In this document: positions 25,291-34,219 of the stretch, in pieces
Numbering within the stretch: position 1 is the stretch's first letter
Layout of the letters: every line of letters begins with the position of its first letter
Source: Oscillospiraceae bacterium
Lineage (GTDB): Bacteria > Bacillota > Clostridia > Oscillospirales > Acutalibacteraceae
NCBI GenBank assembly: GCA_015065975.1
Contig: SVPG01000005.1
Location: 30,104 to 94,103, forward strand
DNA length: 64,000 nucleotides
Direction: 5' to 3'
Notes under the pieces: model-generated
The model's input: only the letters and a program-made list of their open reading frames with translations
What the model was told of the DNA's origin: nothing
The model's database searches: none
Position numbers and translations under genes: made by a program

Positions 25291-27477
25291 TGTGGAAACC
25301 GAAACGACATCGGAAGAGGAAACACCACCGTCTTCGGGCAGGTATTCCATTCTGCTCATCATGAACATCATGGCGGGTGCGGTGAAGTATCCGGGAGTGC
25401 CCGGAGCATCAGCGCGTGCGTAGGTCTTTGTGTTGTTCGCTGCTGCGTACTTTGTTCCGTTGCCGCCGACAAGCTTTGTGCAGTTTGTGAACATATCGCC
25501 GGAAATTGTTAACTGAGCACCGCTGAGGTTGAAGGACGGCGATGCATAGATGGTGGTAAGGTTGGTACAGCCGGAGAACATACTGCTGCAGTTGGTTATT
25601 GCGCCGTTTGAGAATCCTGAGATATCAACGGCGGAAAGACCTGTACAGCCCTGTACAAGGGAGGCGATCGTCTCTGCCTTTGCGGTTGAGAGACTGCTCA
25701 GATCAAGCGTGCCCGTGAGGTTCGCACAGTACATGAACAGACCGCCGATATCGCGTGCCTTGCTTGTATCAAGATAGGGGATAATTTTGTTGTTTGCTGT
25801 TTCGGTGTTGAATGCAGCATCGCGGAAACAGCTTCCGTAGTCGACAACGTTGTGAGTCTCGAAGAGGCTGAGATCGAGGTCGGTCAGCTTCAGACAGTAG
25901 GAGAACATTCTCTGCATGGTTCTCATAGCTGAAGTGCTGATGTTGTCGAACTGAATGGAGGTGACTTCTCTGAAGTTGTCGAACATATAGTCGCTCGAGG
26001 TGCTGAAGCATATTGTCGAATCGGAGAGGACATATGCCGTACTGCTTGCGGGATCCCAGTAAGCCTTGATGGTATCCGAATCGGTGCTGTCTATAGCGAC
26101 GGACTTGAGTCCGTCAACGTTGTAGCTTCCGAGCTTGCCGAAGACTATCTTCTTGACGGTGGTATCCTGGAAGGTGTAGTCCTTGGTGCTGCCGTTTGCA
26201 AGCGTCTTGATAGCGGCGTTGACATTCTGACCCGTCTTGAGGAAGGTGCTTCCCGGGTTTGCACCGCTGTAATGTGTGAAATAACCGACGGAGGACTTGA
26301 ATACTACCTGCTCAACGGCCAGTCGTACGTCGACAACGGCGTACAGGTTATGGAGAACCTTTGCGTCATATTTCGTGCCCGAGCCGCCGACAAGTGAGGT
26401 ACAGCCATTGAAAATATTTGCAAAGTTCGGATCGATCTTATAGTTGCCGTTTGCGTCCTTCTCGTTCGTTGCGGCGGGATTGGAAATAGGACGGCAGTCA
26501 AAACCGTAGTCTGCGTAGATGGTGGTCAGCTTGCTGCAGTTTTCAAACATCTTACTCATCTTTGTCAGACTCTCACAGGTGAAGGAGCGAAGGTCGAGAG
26601 TTGTGAAATTGGTGTTTGCAAACATGACCTCCATGGTCGTGACGCTTGATGTGTCGAAGTTTGTGACATCGATGGAGGTAAGACCGGTACATTTTTCGAA
26701 CATACCGCCCATATCGGTGACCATGCCCGTTTTAAAGCCCGATACGTCAAGCGAGGTAAGTCCTGCGCAGGTACGGAACATACTTCCCATATCGGTGACC
26801 TTCGAGGTGTCAAATCCCGATACGTCAAGCGTTTTGAGCGCGGTGTTCGATCCGTCGGGATTGAGATAGAACATACTCTGCATGGACGTACAGCTGCTCG
26901 TGTCAAACACGTTTATATTCTCAATCGAAGCAACTTTCTTTGCATAGTAGAAGAGATACGAGAACGAGGTTGCGCGAGAGGTGTCAAAATCGCTTGAGAA
27001 ATGAACCTTTGTGAGATTTGGGAATTTCTCGAACACGCTGCCGAAATCGGCGCTTGTTGCAATCGTTCTGTCGGAGACGATGTACGCCTTCGTACCGTTC
27101 TTGTAAAGCATAATGCTTCCGTCGCCGTAATAGCTTACATCGACTCCCTTGCCCGATATCTGAGAAGCGTATTCCTCGGGTGTGCCGAAATAGACCTCTG
27201 TGAGGTCGTCGCTGTCTTTTATGCCGCTGTGAGCAACGGCACCCGAGGTGGATCCCGTTGCGAGTGCATGGCGGAGCTTGTATCCGTCGGTGAGGATTGC
27301 GTGAGCGTGTCTTACCGTGAGGGTAAATACGCCCGCTTCCTCCTCGGAAACGTATTTTGCGTATGAGACCGACATCGTCCTCGATGTTCCCAGAAGAGAA
27401 AAAGCAAGGAGGATCGCCAGCAGAAACGGCAGAGCCGTGATACGCGGTAAACCGCGGGACTGTGATTTGGTTTTCAC
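24982..27477 (-). CDS. BspA-like surface repeat protein with Pro/Thr tail
   Basis: An 831-residue exported protein. The N terminus has a SipW-type signal region ending TMSVSYAKYVSEEE, like the TasA-type proteins of the same operon. Two blocks of BspA-type (DUF285) repeats follow, about 150-340 and 500-680, each of about 24-26 residues with the pattern MFxxCxxLTxLDVSxFDTSxVTDM. These form solenoid adhesion surfaces. The last ~110 residues are almost pure Thr/Ala/Pro/Val repeats of PTTAPTT type and end AAVPAE, with no sorting motif, membrane helix or basic tail, so the anchoring mode is unclear. It is the last gene of the SipW operon. Confidence 0.85.
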   Translation of the reverse strand: MKTKSQSRGLPRITALPFLLAILLAFSLLGTSRTMSVSYAKYVSEEEAGVFTLTVRHAHAILTDGYKLRHALATGSTSGAVAHSGIKDSDDLTEVYFGTPEEYASQISGKGVDVSYYGDGSIMLYKNGTKAYIVSDRTIATSADFGSVFEKFPNLTKVHFSSDFDTSRATSFSYLFYYAKKVASIENINVFDTSSCTSMQSMFYLNPDGSNTALKTLDVSGFDTSKVTDMGSMFRTCAGLTSLDVSGFKTGMVTDMGGMFEKCTGLTSIDVTNFDTSSVTTMEVMFANTNFTTLDLRSFTCESLTKMSKMFENCSKLTTIYADYGFDCRPISNPAATNEKDANGNYKIDPNFANIFNGCTSLVGGSGTKYDAKVLHNLYAVVDVRLAVEQVVFKSSVGYFTHYSGANPGSTFLKTGQNVNAAIKTLANGSTKDYTFQDTTVKKIVFGKLGSYNVDGLKSVAIDSTDSDTIKAYWDPASSTAYVLSDSTICFSTSSDYMFDNFREVTSIQFDNISTSAMRTMQRMFSYCLKLTDLDLSLFETHNVVDYGSCFRDAAFNTETANNKIIPYLDTSKARDIGGLFMYCANLTGTLDLSSLSTAKAETIASLVQGCTGLSAVDISGFSNGAITNCSSMFSGCTNLTTIYASPSFNLSGAQLTISGDMFTNCTKLVGGNGTKYAAANNTKTYARADAPGTPGYFTAPAMMFMMSRMEYLPEDGGVSSSDVVSVSTTTTAAVTTTAAPTTKATATAATAAPTTAAATTAPTTTTAPSTAATTVPTTAPTTVPTTVQTTAPTTAPTTAPTTAPTTAPTTAPTTVPTTAPTTAPAAVPAE

Positions 27478-27492
27478 GGTCTTTTCCTCCTT

Positions 27493-28044
27493 TTAATCTA
27501 TCTGCTCAAATAATACGGAAACCGAAATCGGCATCTTCTCAATGTCGGATTCGACATACTGCGAAGCGACGGTCACAGTGAGGGTATGTGTGCGCCGGGT
27601 GCTTTCGCACGCGGGCATCGGCGTTTTTGCGGTGTAGGTGAAGACGAGCTTTCCTGCCTGCTGCACAGCGGTGAGCTGCGTGCCGTCGATGCTGAGCTTG
27701 AGAGCCTCGGGCGCGATGTCAGCCGAGTTGACCGTTACGATGATATCGTAGCCGACCGCGACCTCAGCCGTTTTGCCGTTTTCGACATTCGTGACCTTGA
27801 CCTCGTAGGCTGCACTCTGACTTGTTGTGAACTTCTGTGACGCATCGCTGAAATTGAGCGTCTTGTCGGTCTGCGAGCCTGTCGCGGCACTGACCGAGAA
27901 GGAAGCGACCCTTGCGGTATCACCCGCGTCGCCCGAAACAGCGAATTTTGCAAAGCTCACAGCCGTGAACACAAATGTCAGAAGCAGCAGATATCCCAGA
28001 TACACATTGAGAGGGATTTTTGCCTTATTTTTTTTCTGACTCAT
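27493..28044 (-). CDS. TasA/camelysin-like SipW-dependent exported protein
   Basis: A 183-residue protein. A signal peptide (about 11-33) runs into SFAKFAVSGDAGDTARVASF, the hallmark of SipW-processed TasA/CalY-type cargo. The remainder is predicted beta-rich (TYTAKTPMP, HTLTVTVASQYVES). TasA-like proteins form extracellular fibres in biofilm matrix. ATG 28044 has GGAGG upstream and overlaps the end of the sipW gene by 20 nt, so translation is coupled. It lies between sipW and the BspA-like gene. Confidence 0.75.
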   Translation of the reverse strand: MSQKKNKAKIPLNVYLGYLLLLTFVFTAVSFAKFAVSGDAGDTARVASFSVSAATGSQTDKTLNFSDASQKFTTSQSAAYEVKVTNVENGKTAEVAVGYDIIVTVNSADIAPEALKLSIDGTQLTAVQQAGKLVFTYTAKTPMPACESTRRTHTLTVTVASQYVESDIEKMPISVSVLFEQID

Positions 28045-28576
28045 CGATATTTCCTCCGTTCTTTTGAGGACTGCCCGTCTCACGCTCGAGAATCGAGGGC
28101 AGAACAAGGATAAGTATTCCGATAAATACAACGCACATAAGTCCGAGCGGCGTACCCATGAATTCGACAACGAGACCGATCTTCGGGACTGTGAGGATAA
28201 CCTTACCCATTATGCAGTCCTGCGCTACGGTATCGCGGTCGTTTGTGTTGTTTGCGTCTCCTCGGGTTATGAAGCCTTCCTGCGTCTCGCCGACGATGCG
28301 GTGGGTGACGAGGGAGCCGCTTTTACTAATAAATGTTATGATATCGCCGACCTTGTAGTCCTTTTTCTGACTGCATATGACAAGATCGTTGACCTCGATG
28401 GTATCCGACATCGAGCCAGATATGACAACCGACGAGGAGAAACCGAGAAATCTCGGGTGTTCCTGCCCGCCGAAGGTCTTCATGCAGATGGAATACACGT
28501 TCGAGATAAGCATGAATGACAGCAGAACGGTCAGAGCGGCGCCGACGATCCTGCCGACCGTTTTCAGCTTTCGCAC
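28025..28576 (-). CDS. sipW: SipW-type signal peptidase I
   Basis: A 183-residue ER-type signal peptidase: N-terminal transmembrane helix (about 8-30), catalytic serine in VISGSMSDTIEV, and catalytic histidine in SLVTHRIVGE where classical bacterial enzymes have lysine; then ITRGDANNTNDRD and a C-terminal transmembrane helix (about 148-166). It should remove signal peptides from the neighbouring TasA-like proteins at the outer membrane face. The start is GTG 28576, embedded in the 3' end of the preceding gene (13-nt overlap). Confidence 0.88.
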   Translation of the reverse strand: MRKLKTVGRIVGAALTVLLSFMLISNVYSICMKTFGGQEHPRFLGFSSSVVISGSMSDTIEVNDLVICSQKKDYKVGDIITFISKSGSLVTHRIVGETQEGFITRGDANNTNDRDTVAQDCIMGKVILTVPKIGLVVEFMGTPLGLMCVVFIGILILVLPSILERETGSPQKNGGNIDESEKK

Positions 28577-29355
28577 GGTTTTTCCTCTTCTTCCTTATCT
28601 CTGCGTCTGCCGACGAAGAAAAGGATTATCATTGTGACTGCGCTGAGTGCAAAGAGGGTATAGTAAACACCTGTAAAGGCTGTGTCGCCTGTTTTCGGTG
28701 CTGTCGGCTTGATGTAGGAGTTGTTGTCCTCAACGACGATATATATTCCGACCGTGACGTCGTCGGGAGAACCCTCTGCAGCCTTGTCGCCGAGTGCTGT
28801 ATCAACGGCATCGGCGTCGGTTCCGTCGGTGTATTCCCAGATCCAGTCGATATCGAAATCCTGAATCTGACCGCCGCCGAGAGTACCCGAAACCGCTCTG
28901 ACGACGTCGCTGTTCTTGACGCCGTCGGGGAGGGGATAGGACGATGTGTCCGAGAAGCCCGAGCCCGAAAGGCTGCTTTCAACGGCGAGATCATCGCTCG
29001 TCTTTATCGAATAAAGAACGGCGGTGTATTTTATCGAGCCGTCAATGCTGTTCTTGAGACGGACGATGTCATAGCCCGTTGTGCCGGGAGCGACGATATT
29101 ACTGCCGTCCGAAGCCGCGGCGTTGTCGTATTTTGCTTCAAATGCGGAGAGCTGCGCGACGCCGTTTGCGTCAACCTTCGTGCCGCTGTCCCATGTGAGC
29201 TTGTTTTCCGTGTAGGTCAGGATATGGTCGGGGCTTTCGCTTCGTCCCGAATAGGTCAGACCCGCAACAAACGGGAATGTCGCCGCAAATAAAATAAACA
29301 GTATGAGAGCGGCGGGCAGCAGTCTGCTGTATGTCTTTTTTGAAGTTTTAGTCAT
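28564..29355 (-). CDS. TasA-like exported protein with sortase-type anchor
   Basis: A 263-residue protein with a signal peptide (about 12-34), a beta-rich extracellular part resembling SipW cargo (GTTGYDIVRLKNSIDGSIKYTAVL, DIDWIWEYTDG), and a C-terminal sorting signal: APKTG at 219-223, hydrophobic helix, then RRRDK. It would therefore be anchored to peptidoglycan by a sortase. ATG 29355 follows GGAGG. It lies between the abundant-type TasA homologue upstream and sipW downstream. Confidence 0.78.
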   Translation of the reverse strand: MTKTSKKTYSRLLPAALILFILFAATFPFVAGLTYSGRSESPDHILTYTENKLTWDSGTKVDANGVAQLSAFEAKYDNAAASDGSNIVAPGTTGYDIVRLKNSIDGSIKYTAVLYSIKTSDDLAVESSLSGSGFSDTSSYPLPDGVKNSDVVRAVSGTLGGGQIQDFDIDWIWEYTDGTDADAVDTALGDKAAEGSPDDVTVGIYIVVEDNNSYIKPTAPKTGDTAFTGVYYTLFALSAVTMIILFFVGRRRDKEEEEKPCES

Positions 29356-29476
29356 AGATATTTCCTCCACGCCCGAAGGAGATAATGTAAAAACGGGCAG
29401 TTTTATTTGTATTTATATGTCCTGAACTCAAAGAAAAAATCATCGAAAAATCAATGAGCTCTTCTTTGAATCCGGG

Positions 29477-29511
29477 ACACCTCTCCGTCCGCCACGAGGA
29501 CGGAGAGGTGT
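29477..29511 (-). terminator. Strong intercistronic hairpin after the first TasA-like gene
   Basis: Perfect 14-bp inverted repeat ACACCTCTCCGTCC/GGACGGAGAGGTGT with a 7-nt loop, 15 nt downstream of the TasA-like stop. No U-run follows on the minus strand, so it is more likely an RNA-stabilising or partial-termination element inside the operon than a full terminator. Confidence 0.6.
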
Positions 29512-29526
29512 TTGGAAACTTTAAAA

Positions 29527-30186
29527 TCAGTCGATCTGGGTAACTGTGACGGTTACCTTGACGGTGATCTCGCCTGCGTTGTCCTCTGCAGCCTGATCGC
29601 CGAGATAGGTGTCCTTGACGTCGTCGCCCTCGAACGGCCATGCCCAGGAAATAGCAACAGCCTCAGCATCAGCGGAGAGGTCTGTGCCGGGAGCGTACTC
29701 AGCAGTGTAATCTGCGATTGCACCCTCGATGTCAGCGATGAAATCTGCAGCGCTGGTGTAGTCTGCGCCGTCAAACTCGTCGGTACCGACAGTGATGATG
29801 ATCGGGCAGTAGAAAGTTTTGTTCGCATCGGATACCCAAGCATCGGAAAGGCTTACCTCAGCAACGTAAGCAACCTCAACTGCAACCTCGGGAGTACCGG
29901 AGATCTCGAGTGCTGCGAAATTTCCCTCTGTGCCGGGAGCGACAAGCTTATCGGCATTGGAAGATGATACGGTAAGGCCTGCATAGTTGCTGTCGGAATC
30001 ATAGGTGGTAGCAAATGCGCCGTCGTCGCTTTCAGCCTCAACAACAACGCCGAACTTTGCGACACGTGCAGTGTCTTCGCCCTTGCCCTCGGTGACATAC
30101 TTTGCGAAAGTGCTGCCAACGAAGCAAGAGGTCATAAGTACGAGTGCGAGCAGAAGTGCTGCGAGTCTTATGGATCTGTTCTTCAT
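29527..30186 (-). CDS. TasA/camelysin-like major exported protein
   Basis: A 219-residue protein: signal peptide (about 7-28), the SipW-cargo motif STFAKYVTEGKGEDTARVAKF, and a beta-rich mature domain containing VVVEAESDDGAF, VAPGTEGNFAALEISG and the repeating TVKVTVTVTQID end. No anchor sequence is present, so it is predicted to be released and to polymerise as TasA does. Codons are more biased than in neighbours (GCA, CTC, ATC), suggesting high expression. AGGAGG precedes the ATG, and a structured 5' leader and a downstream hairpin flank it. Confidence 0.8.
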   Translation of the reverse strand: MKNRSIRLAALLLALVLMTSCFVGSTFAKYVTEGKGEDTARVAKFGVVVEAESDDGAFATTYDSDSNYAGLTVSSSNADKLVAPGTEGNFAALEISGTPEVAVEVAYVAEVSLSDAWVSDANKTFYCPIIITVGTDEFDGADYTSAADFIADIEGAIADYTAEYAPGTDLSADAEAVAISWAWPFEGDDVKDTYLGDQAAEDNAGEITVKVTVTVTQID

Positions 30187-30214
30187 TTTAAAAGCCTCCT
30201 GTTAAAATTTTCAG

Positions 30215-30365
30215 GTTGGGACGAAATTCGTCCGTTTTCGGGAACGATCGCTCGTCCCAACATGAGAACCCTGGCTCATAATCTATATCCATGTTTCGTA
30301 TGCGTGGCACATACGATAACAGAAGATATGCAATATATCAAGATATGCAATATCGAGATATGCAA
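30215..30365 (-). promoter_or_regulatory. Structured leader of the TasA-like gene
   Basis: The gap between the second sipW-type gene and the TasA-like gene holds two competing pairings that share one arm. GTTGGGACGA (30261-30252, minus-strand order) can pair over 10 bp with TCGTCCCAAC (30224-30215), or GGACGAA (30233-30227) can pair over 7 bp with TTCGTCC (30225-30219). Further upstream are three copies of GATATGCAA (plus-strand 30325-30333, 30342-30350, 30357-30365). I see no gene here. A regulatory or RNA-stability role is inferred. Confidence 0.5.
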
Positions 30366-30366
30366 G

Positions 30367-31281
30367 TTACTCTTCGGTTTCAGTCTTTTCGACCGTTTCG
30401 GTTTCCTCGGATGTCTCGGTCTCTTCGACAGCATCGGTCTCTTCGGCTGTTTCAGCCTCTTCAACCGTCTCGGTCTCTTCGACTGTCTCGGATTCTTCAA
30501 CCGTTTCAGCCTCTTCGACAGCCTCGGGCGCTTCTACCGCCTCAGTCTCCTCGACAGCCTCAACCTCTTCGACCGTTTCGGCCTCGTTTTCCTGCTCGCT
30601 TATCAGCTTGCGCAGTCTCTCGACCTCGGCCTCCATCTCGGAGGTCTTCTCGGCCTGAGCGTTGGCTGCGCGCTGGCGGCGGAGTATATCGTAAATTATG
30701 AACGCAAGACACGGTATACCTATTATAAGGAGCATGCCGATGGGCTGCTGCATGAACATCGCAACATCGCCGAGACCGGGAATCCTGAATTTGTATATAC
30801 CGACGAGATTTTCACGTGTGACATAATTTGAATCCTCGGTGTTGTTCGCGTCGCCCTTTGTAAACCAGCGAGTTTCGCCGCCGACCGTTTCGGTGCGGAT
30901 TATGCGGTGGGTGACGACCGTGCGTCCCTCCATAAAGGCTATTACGTCGCCCGTTTCAAGCTTCTCGGGATCGGCCTTTCCAATGAAAACAAGGTCGCCG
31001 ACCTCGATGTGATCCTCGGCGTCGCCGCTCATCGAACCCGACATGACCACCATCGGAGTAACCCCGAAAACAGAGGGCGGCTTCTCGGGAGCGACAGTTC
31101 CCTTGACGATTATGACCATGTTGCAGATGAGCAGGAATGAGAATATCACACAGAGAAATATTCCCGCACAGGTGAGCAGCTTCTGCGGCAAAGTCTTGCT
31201 TTTGAAGGAATCCCCCGCGGATTTAAACGAGGAAGCAAGCTTTGAAAAAAGGCTCTTTACGAAAGATTTTATCTTGTTCAT
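30367..31281 (-). CDS. SipW-like signal peptidase with acidic hexapeptide-repeat tail
   Basis: A 304-residue ER-type signal peptidase: an N-terminal basic region, transmembrane helix (about 37-60), catalytic Ser in VVMSGSMSGDAED, catalytic His in TVVTHRIIRTE, FTKGDANNTEDSN, and a second helix (about 178-200). Unlike usual SipW, it continues with a coiled-coil-like stretch (AEVERLRKLISEQE) and about ten hexapeptide repeats of VEETET type to the C terminus. By topology this tail of over 80 residues would lie in the cytoplasm. It is the first gene of the minus-strand surface operon. Confidence 0.85.
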   Translation of the reverse strand: MNKIKSFVKSLFSKLASSFKSAGDSFKSKTLPQKLLTCAGIFLCVIFSFLLICNMVIIVKGTVAPEKPPSVFGVTPMVVMSGSMSGDAEDHIEVGDLVFIGKADPEKLETGDVIAFMEGRTVVTHRIIRTETVGGETRWFTKGDANNTEDSNYVTRENLVGIYKFRIPGLGDVAMFMQQPIGMLLIIGIPCLAFIIYDILRRQRAANAQAEKTSEMEAEVERLRKLISEQENEAETVEEVEAVEETEAVEAPEAVEEAETVEESETVEETETVEEAETAEETDAVEETETSEETETVEKTETEE

Positions 31282-31356
31282 GAAACTCCTCTTTTGCTTG
31301 ATTTTTTCATTTTGATACTATGCTGATATACCTACAAAAAATAACTATAATATTAT

Positions 31357-31384
31357 ATTATAATCGCAACAGGCTGTATGTCAA
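31357..31384 (-). promoter_or_regulatory. Promoter of the SipW-TasA operon
   Basis: On the minus strand: TTGACA (31384-31379), 16-nt spacer, TATAAT (31362-31357), followed by an AT-rich leader of about 70 nt to the start at 31281. Near consensus. Confidence 0.75.
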
Positions 31385-31625
31385 GATGCAAAAATAACAA
31401 AATATGCTAAAGAAAAGGTTTACATAAAGGGTTTCTTGGCGAAATATGGCGAAAATACAAAACAGTGCCGTTTCACAGCGGTTTGCTGTGTGTGTTATGA
31501 AGCGGCTCGGAGGGGCGTTTACATAAATCTCGTATTACCCCTCATTTGTTCACCATATATTAAAATCGTTTTTAGGCGGTCTGCATTTTTTACGCTTCGT
31601 ACAACCTTTTTTTGCCCAGCAGACG
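31385..31625. other. Intergenic stretch between the divergent surface operons
   Basis: About 240 nt separating the two outward-facing promoters. Open frames here are short, lack ribosome sites and resemble nothing known. No repeat or RNA gene is recognised. It probably holds shared control sites for the two operons. Confidence 0.4.
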
Positions 31626-31654
31626 TTGAAAAAATCAAAAAAAGATGGTATAAT
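31626..31654 (+). promoter_or_regulatory. Promoter of the pilus operon
   Basis: TTGAAA at 31626-31631, 17-nt spacer, TATAAT at 31649-31654. The leader to 31808 is about 150 nt and contains a small hairpin, CGGCGT-TTTG-ACGCCG near 31695, followed by AT-rich sequence. Confidence 0.7.
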
Positions 31655-31807
31655 TTCTGTGATTATGTCCGAGTGTATTTATTCGGAAACGATCTGCGGC
31701 GTTTTGACGCCGTATAAAACGGTTTGTTTTTAAATTCAACATATCATCATGCATTGTGTTACGAATTGTGTGCGCATGGTGAAATCTAAGGTTGGAGGAA
31801 AAGGTTT

Positions 31808-34216
31808 ATGGAAAGATCAAAAAACAGAAGGCCGATAGCGCCCGCTGTAAGATGCCTGAGCATGCTTCTTGCTGTGCTGATGGTCTTCGGCGTCTGCGCT
31901 GCGGGAGCGATGCCTGTTGAGGCTGCGACCGGCAGAATGACCGATGCTCCTCAGTACGTCAATCCGTCGGTCACAACGACCATCCGCAACATCGGAGCAA
32001 ACGAAGCCAACAGCGGAATCCTGCTTTTCGGCAACGGAAACGAAAACAGAAAGGACGGCGTGAACGTAACAGATGCCGAAGACGGTCTCTATGCAGATTC
32101 GCTCGACGCATCCATGCCCAAGCTCAAAACCACACTTTCTGCAAGCGGATATCCGCAGCTTGTGTACAATGACCGCAAGGAAAACGAAGCTACGATGAAC
32201 AGCAAGTACGGCTCAAGCACCCTTGAGTCGATATTCAACGGCAGCGGTACACACACAGCAAAGAATACCCCGTTCAATTTTGACCAGAGCACTCTCAACT
32301 ACTCTCTCAACTCGGCAAACAACCACGTGTATTTTGACGAGAGCGCAAATGAGTTCAAAATCTACAACGAGCCGCTGCGTCCCTACAACATCACAACGAG
32401 TTACGGCTATGACACCTTCGGTGCCTTCCTTCCCTTCAACAGCATCGATAACACAATGGTCATAACCGATGCAAACGGAAACAAGCTTTCCGATGTTCCC
32501 GCTGATGTATCGTACAATTCGGAGGCAAAGCACGCACCCAACCTTCACGTAACCCCCAAAGAAGGTGCGAACATTGCAGACAACTGGTTTGCAATGAAGG
32601 TTGAATTCTCCTTCTATATCCCTGAAGGCGGCAAGATCAACGGCAAAGATATGATATTCAGCTTCTCGGGTGACGATGACGTTTGGGTTTATGTCGATGA
32701 CGTTCTTGTTGTTGATCAGGGCGGCACCCATAAGGCAACCGAAAGCTATATCAACTTCGCAACAGGTGAGGTCGGATATCAGAAATACAACGGCGCAGAT
32801 ACGAGTGCAGACGCTCCCTGGCCGTGGACAAAGACCAACATCAAGTCAAGCTTTGCCGCAGCAGCAGCCGAAACGGGCGACAGCAGCTACAGCAACGCAA
32901 ACCAGTTCAAGGGCAATACGCTCAAGGACTTCACAATTCATACGCTCACATTCTTCTATCTCGAGCGCGGCGGTGAGGCTTCCAACTGCAAGCTCGACTT
33001 CAACCTTCCCGTTGTTCCCGACGGTGCACTGAGCGTTCAGAAGAAGCTCGACGGCATCGTTACCGAGGCAGCGGCAAACAAGGATTTCACATTCATCCTT
33101 TCCGATGAGAACGGCGCACCGATGGCAAACGCCGCATATTCCGTCCTCAAGACCGACGGTACAACAGAGAGCGGAAAGACCACCGATGCGGAGGGTAAGT
33201 TCTCCGTCAAGGCAAACGAGATCGCAATCTTCAAGGACGTCGAGGCGGGCGTTGACTGTTCCGTTCTTCAGCTGACCGAAGCGGGCGACGCAACATACAG
33301 CGCCTTTACCAGCACAACCTCCTGTCTCGTCAACGGACAGACGTCGGGCAGCAGCTCGGCTGACGGATATTCTTCGGGCAAGTTCGAGGTCAAATACGAC
33401 GAGAAGAACAAGACCGATATCGTGTTCACGAACACCCTGCGTCAGGATAAGCAGTTCAAGCTTACAAAGACTGTCGGCGATTATATCGGCGCAGACCAGG
33501 CTTTCAGCTTTGTCGTCGATGTCGAGGGTATGCAGAAATACAACGTCACACTCAAGGCCGGCGAGGTATACACCCTTGACCGGATCCCCGCAGGTGCAAA
33601 GATCGTTGTCACCGAGACCGTTCCCGAGGGAATGACCGCAAGCAGCAAGCTTGTTGAGTTCACCGATATCCCGAACGACTCCTACGGCGAAGGATTTACC
33701 GAGGGCGCAACCCATACCATCACCGCACTGACCGAGAATAAGGGCGTTGTGTTCCACAACGAGCGTCAGCTCTGCGATGTCACCATCAATAAGCTTATCG
33801 ACGGCAGCCTCGGAAATAAGGCGAAGGAATTTGATTTCACAGCAACCGTCACATTCGGCGATTATTCCGATGACGTTGTCACAACTCATACCTTCAAGCT
33901 TTCCGATAACGGAAGCAAGGTTATCGAGAATATCCCCTACGGTGCAACCGTTGCGATTTCCGAAAACGCTGAGGATTATACCGCAACCGTCACCTGCGGC
34001 AACGATGTTCTCAGTGAGCAGACAGGCGAGAGCGTTGCTTACAGCATCACAAAGCTGACAGGCGACACCACCGTTACATACGAAAATATAAAGGACGGCG
34101 CTCCCAATACGGGAATCTCTCTTGACAGCCTGCCCTATATCATCATTCTCACACTCGCTCTTGCAGGCGCCGGATTCTTCTTTGTCAGACGCCGCAGATT
34201 CGAGATCGAAGAGTAA
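31808..34216 (+). CDS. Fibro-slime-domain adhesin, sortase-anchored (pilus tip-like)
   Basis: An 802-residue surface protein. Signal peptide about 12-40. Residues about 195-400 form a fibro-slime/PA14-like domain (YDTFGAFLPFNSI, FSFSGDDDVWVYVDDVLVVD, LTFFYLERGGEASNCK). Residues about 405-760 contain several Cna-B/SpaA-like or DUF5979 beta domains (LSVQKKLDG, FKLTKTVGD, VTINKLIDG), which often carry isopeptide bonds. The C terminus has sorting signal PNTG at 766-769, a hydrophobic helix and RRRR. It heads a sortase operon, so it is probably an adhesin at a pilus tip. TTGGAGG precedes the ATG. Confidence 0.85.
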   Translation: MERSKNRRPIAPAVRCLSMLLAVLMVFGVCAAGAMPVEAATGRMTDAPQYVNPSVTTTIRNIGANEANSGILLFGNGNENRKDGVNVTDAEDGLYADSLDASMPKLKTTLSASGYPQLVYNDRKENEATMNSKYGSSTLESIFNGSGTHTAKNTPFNFDQSTLNYSLNSANNHVYFDESANEFKIYNEPLRPYNITTSYGYDTFGAFLPFNSIDNTMVITDANGNKLSDVPADVSYNSEAKHAPNLHVTPKEGANIADNWFAMKVEFSFYIPEGGKINGKDMIFSFSGDDDVWVYVDDVLVVDQGGTHKATESYINFATGEVGYQKYNGADTSADAPWPWTKTNIKSSFAAAAAETGDSSYSNANQFKGNTLKDFTIHTLTFFYLERGGEASNCKLDFNLPVVPDGALSVQKKLDGIVTEAAANKDFTFILSDENGAPMANAAYSVLKTDGTTESGKTTDAEGKFSVKANEIAIFKDVEAGVDCSVLQLTEAGDATYSAFTSTTSCLVNGQTSGSSSADGYSSGKFEVKYDEKNKTDIVFTNTLRQDKQFKLTKTVGDYIGADQAFSFVVDVEGMQKYNVTLKAGEVYTLDRIPAGAKIVVTETVPEGMTASSKLVEFTDIPNDSYGEGFTEGATHTITALTENKGVVFHNERQLCDVTINKLIDGSLGNKAKEFDFTATVTFGDYSDDVVTTHTFKLSDNGSKVIENIPYGATVAISENAEDYTATVTCGNDVLSEQTGESVAYSITKLTGDTTVTYENIKDGAPNTGISLDSLPYIIILTLALAGAGFFFVRRRRFEIEE

Positions 34217-34219
34217 TCT

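Noticed and set aside
24875..25423. Plus-strand frame of V/G repeats (VVGAVVGTVVGAVVG type)
   Set aside because: It is the antisense of the Pro/Thr-coding repeat of the BspA-like gene, has no ribosome site, and its composition is a by-product of the repeat.
31436..31717. 93-residue frame in the gap between the surface operons
   Set aside because: It overlaps the pilus operon promoter, lacks a ribosome site and resembles nothing known.
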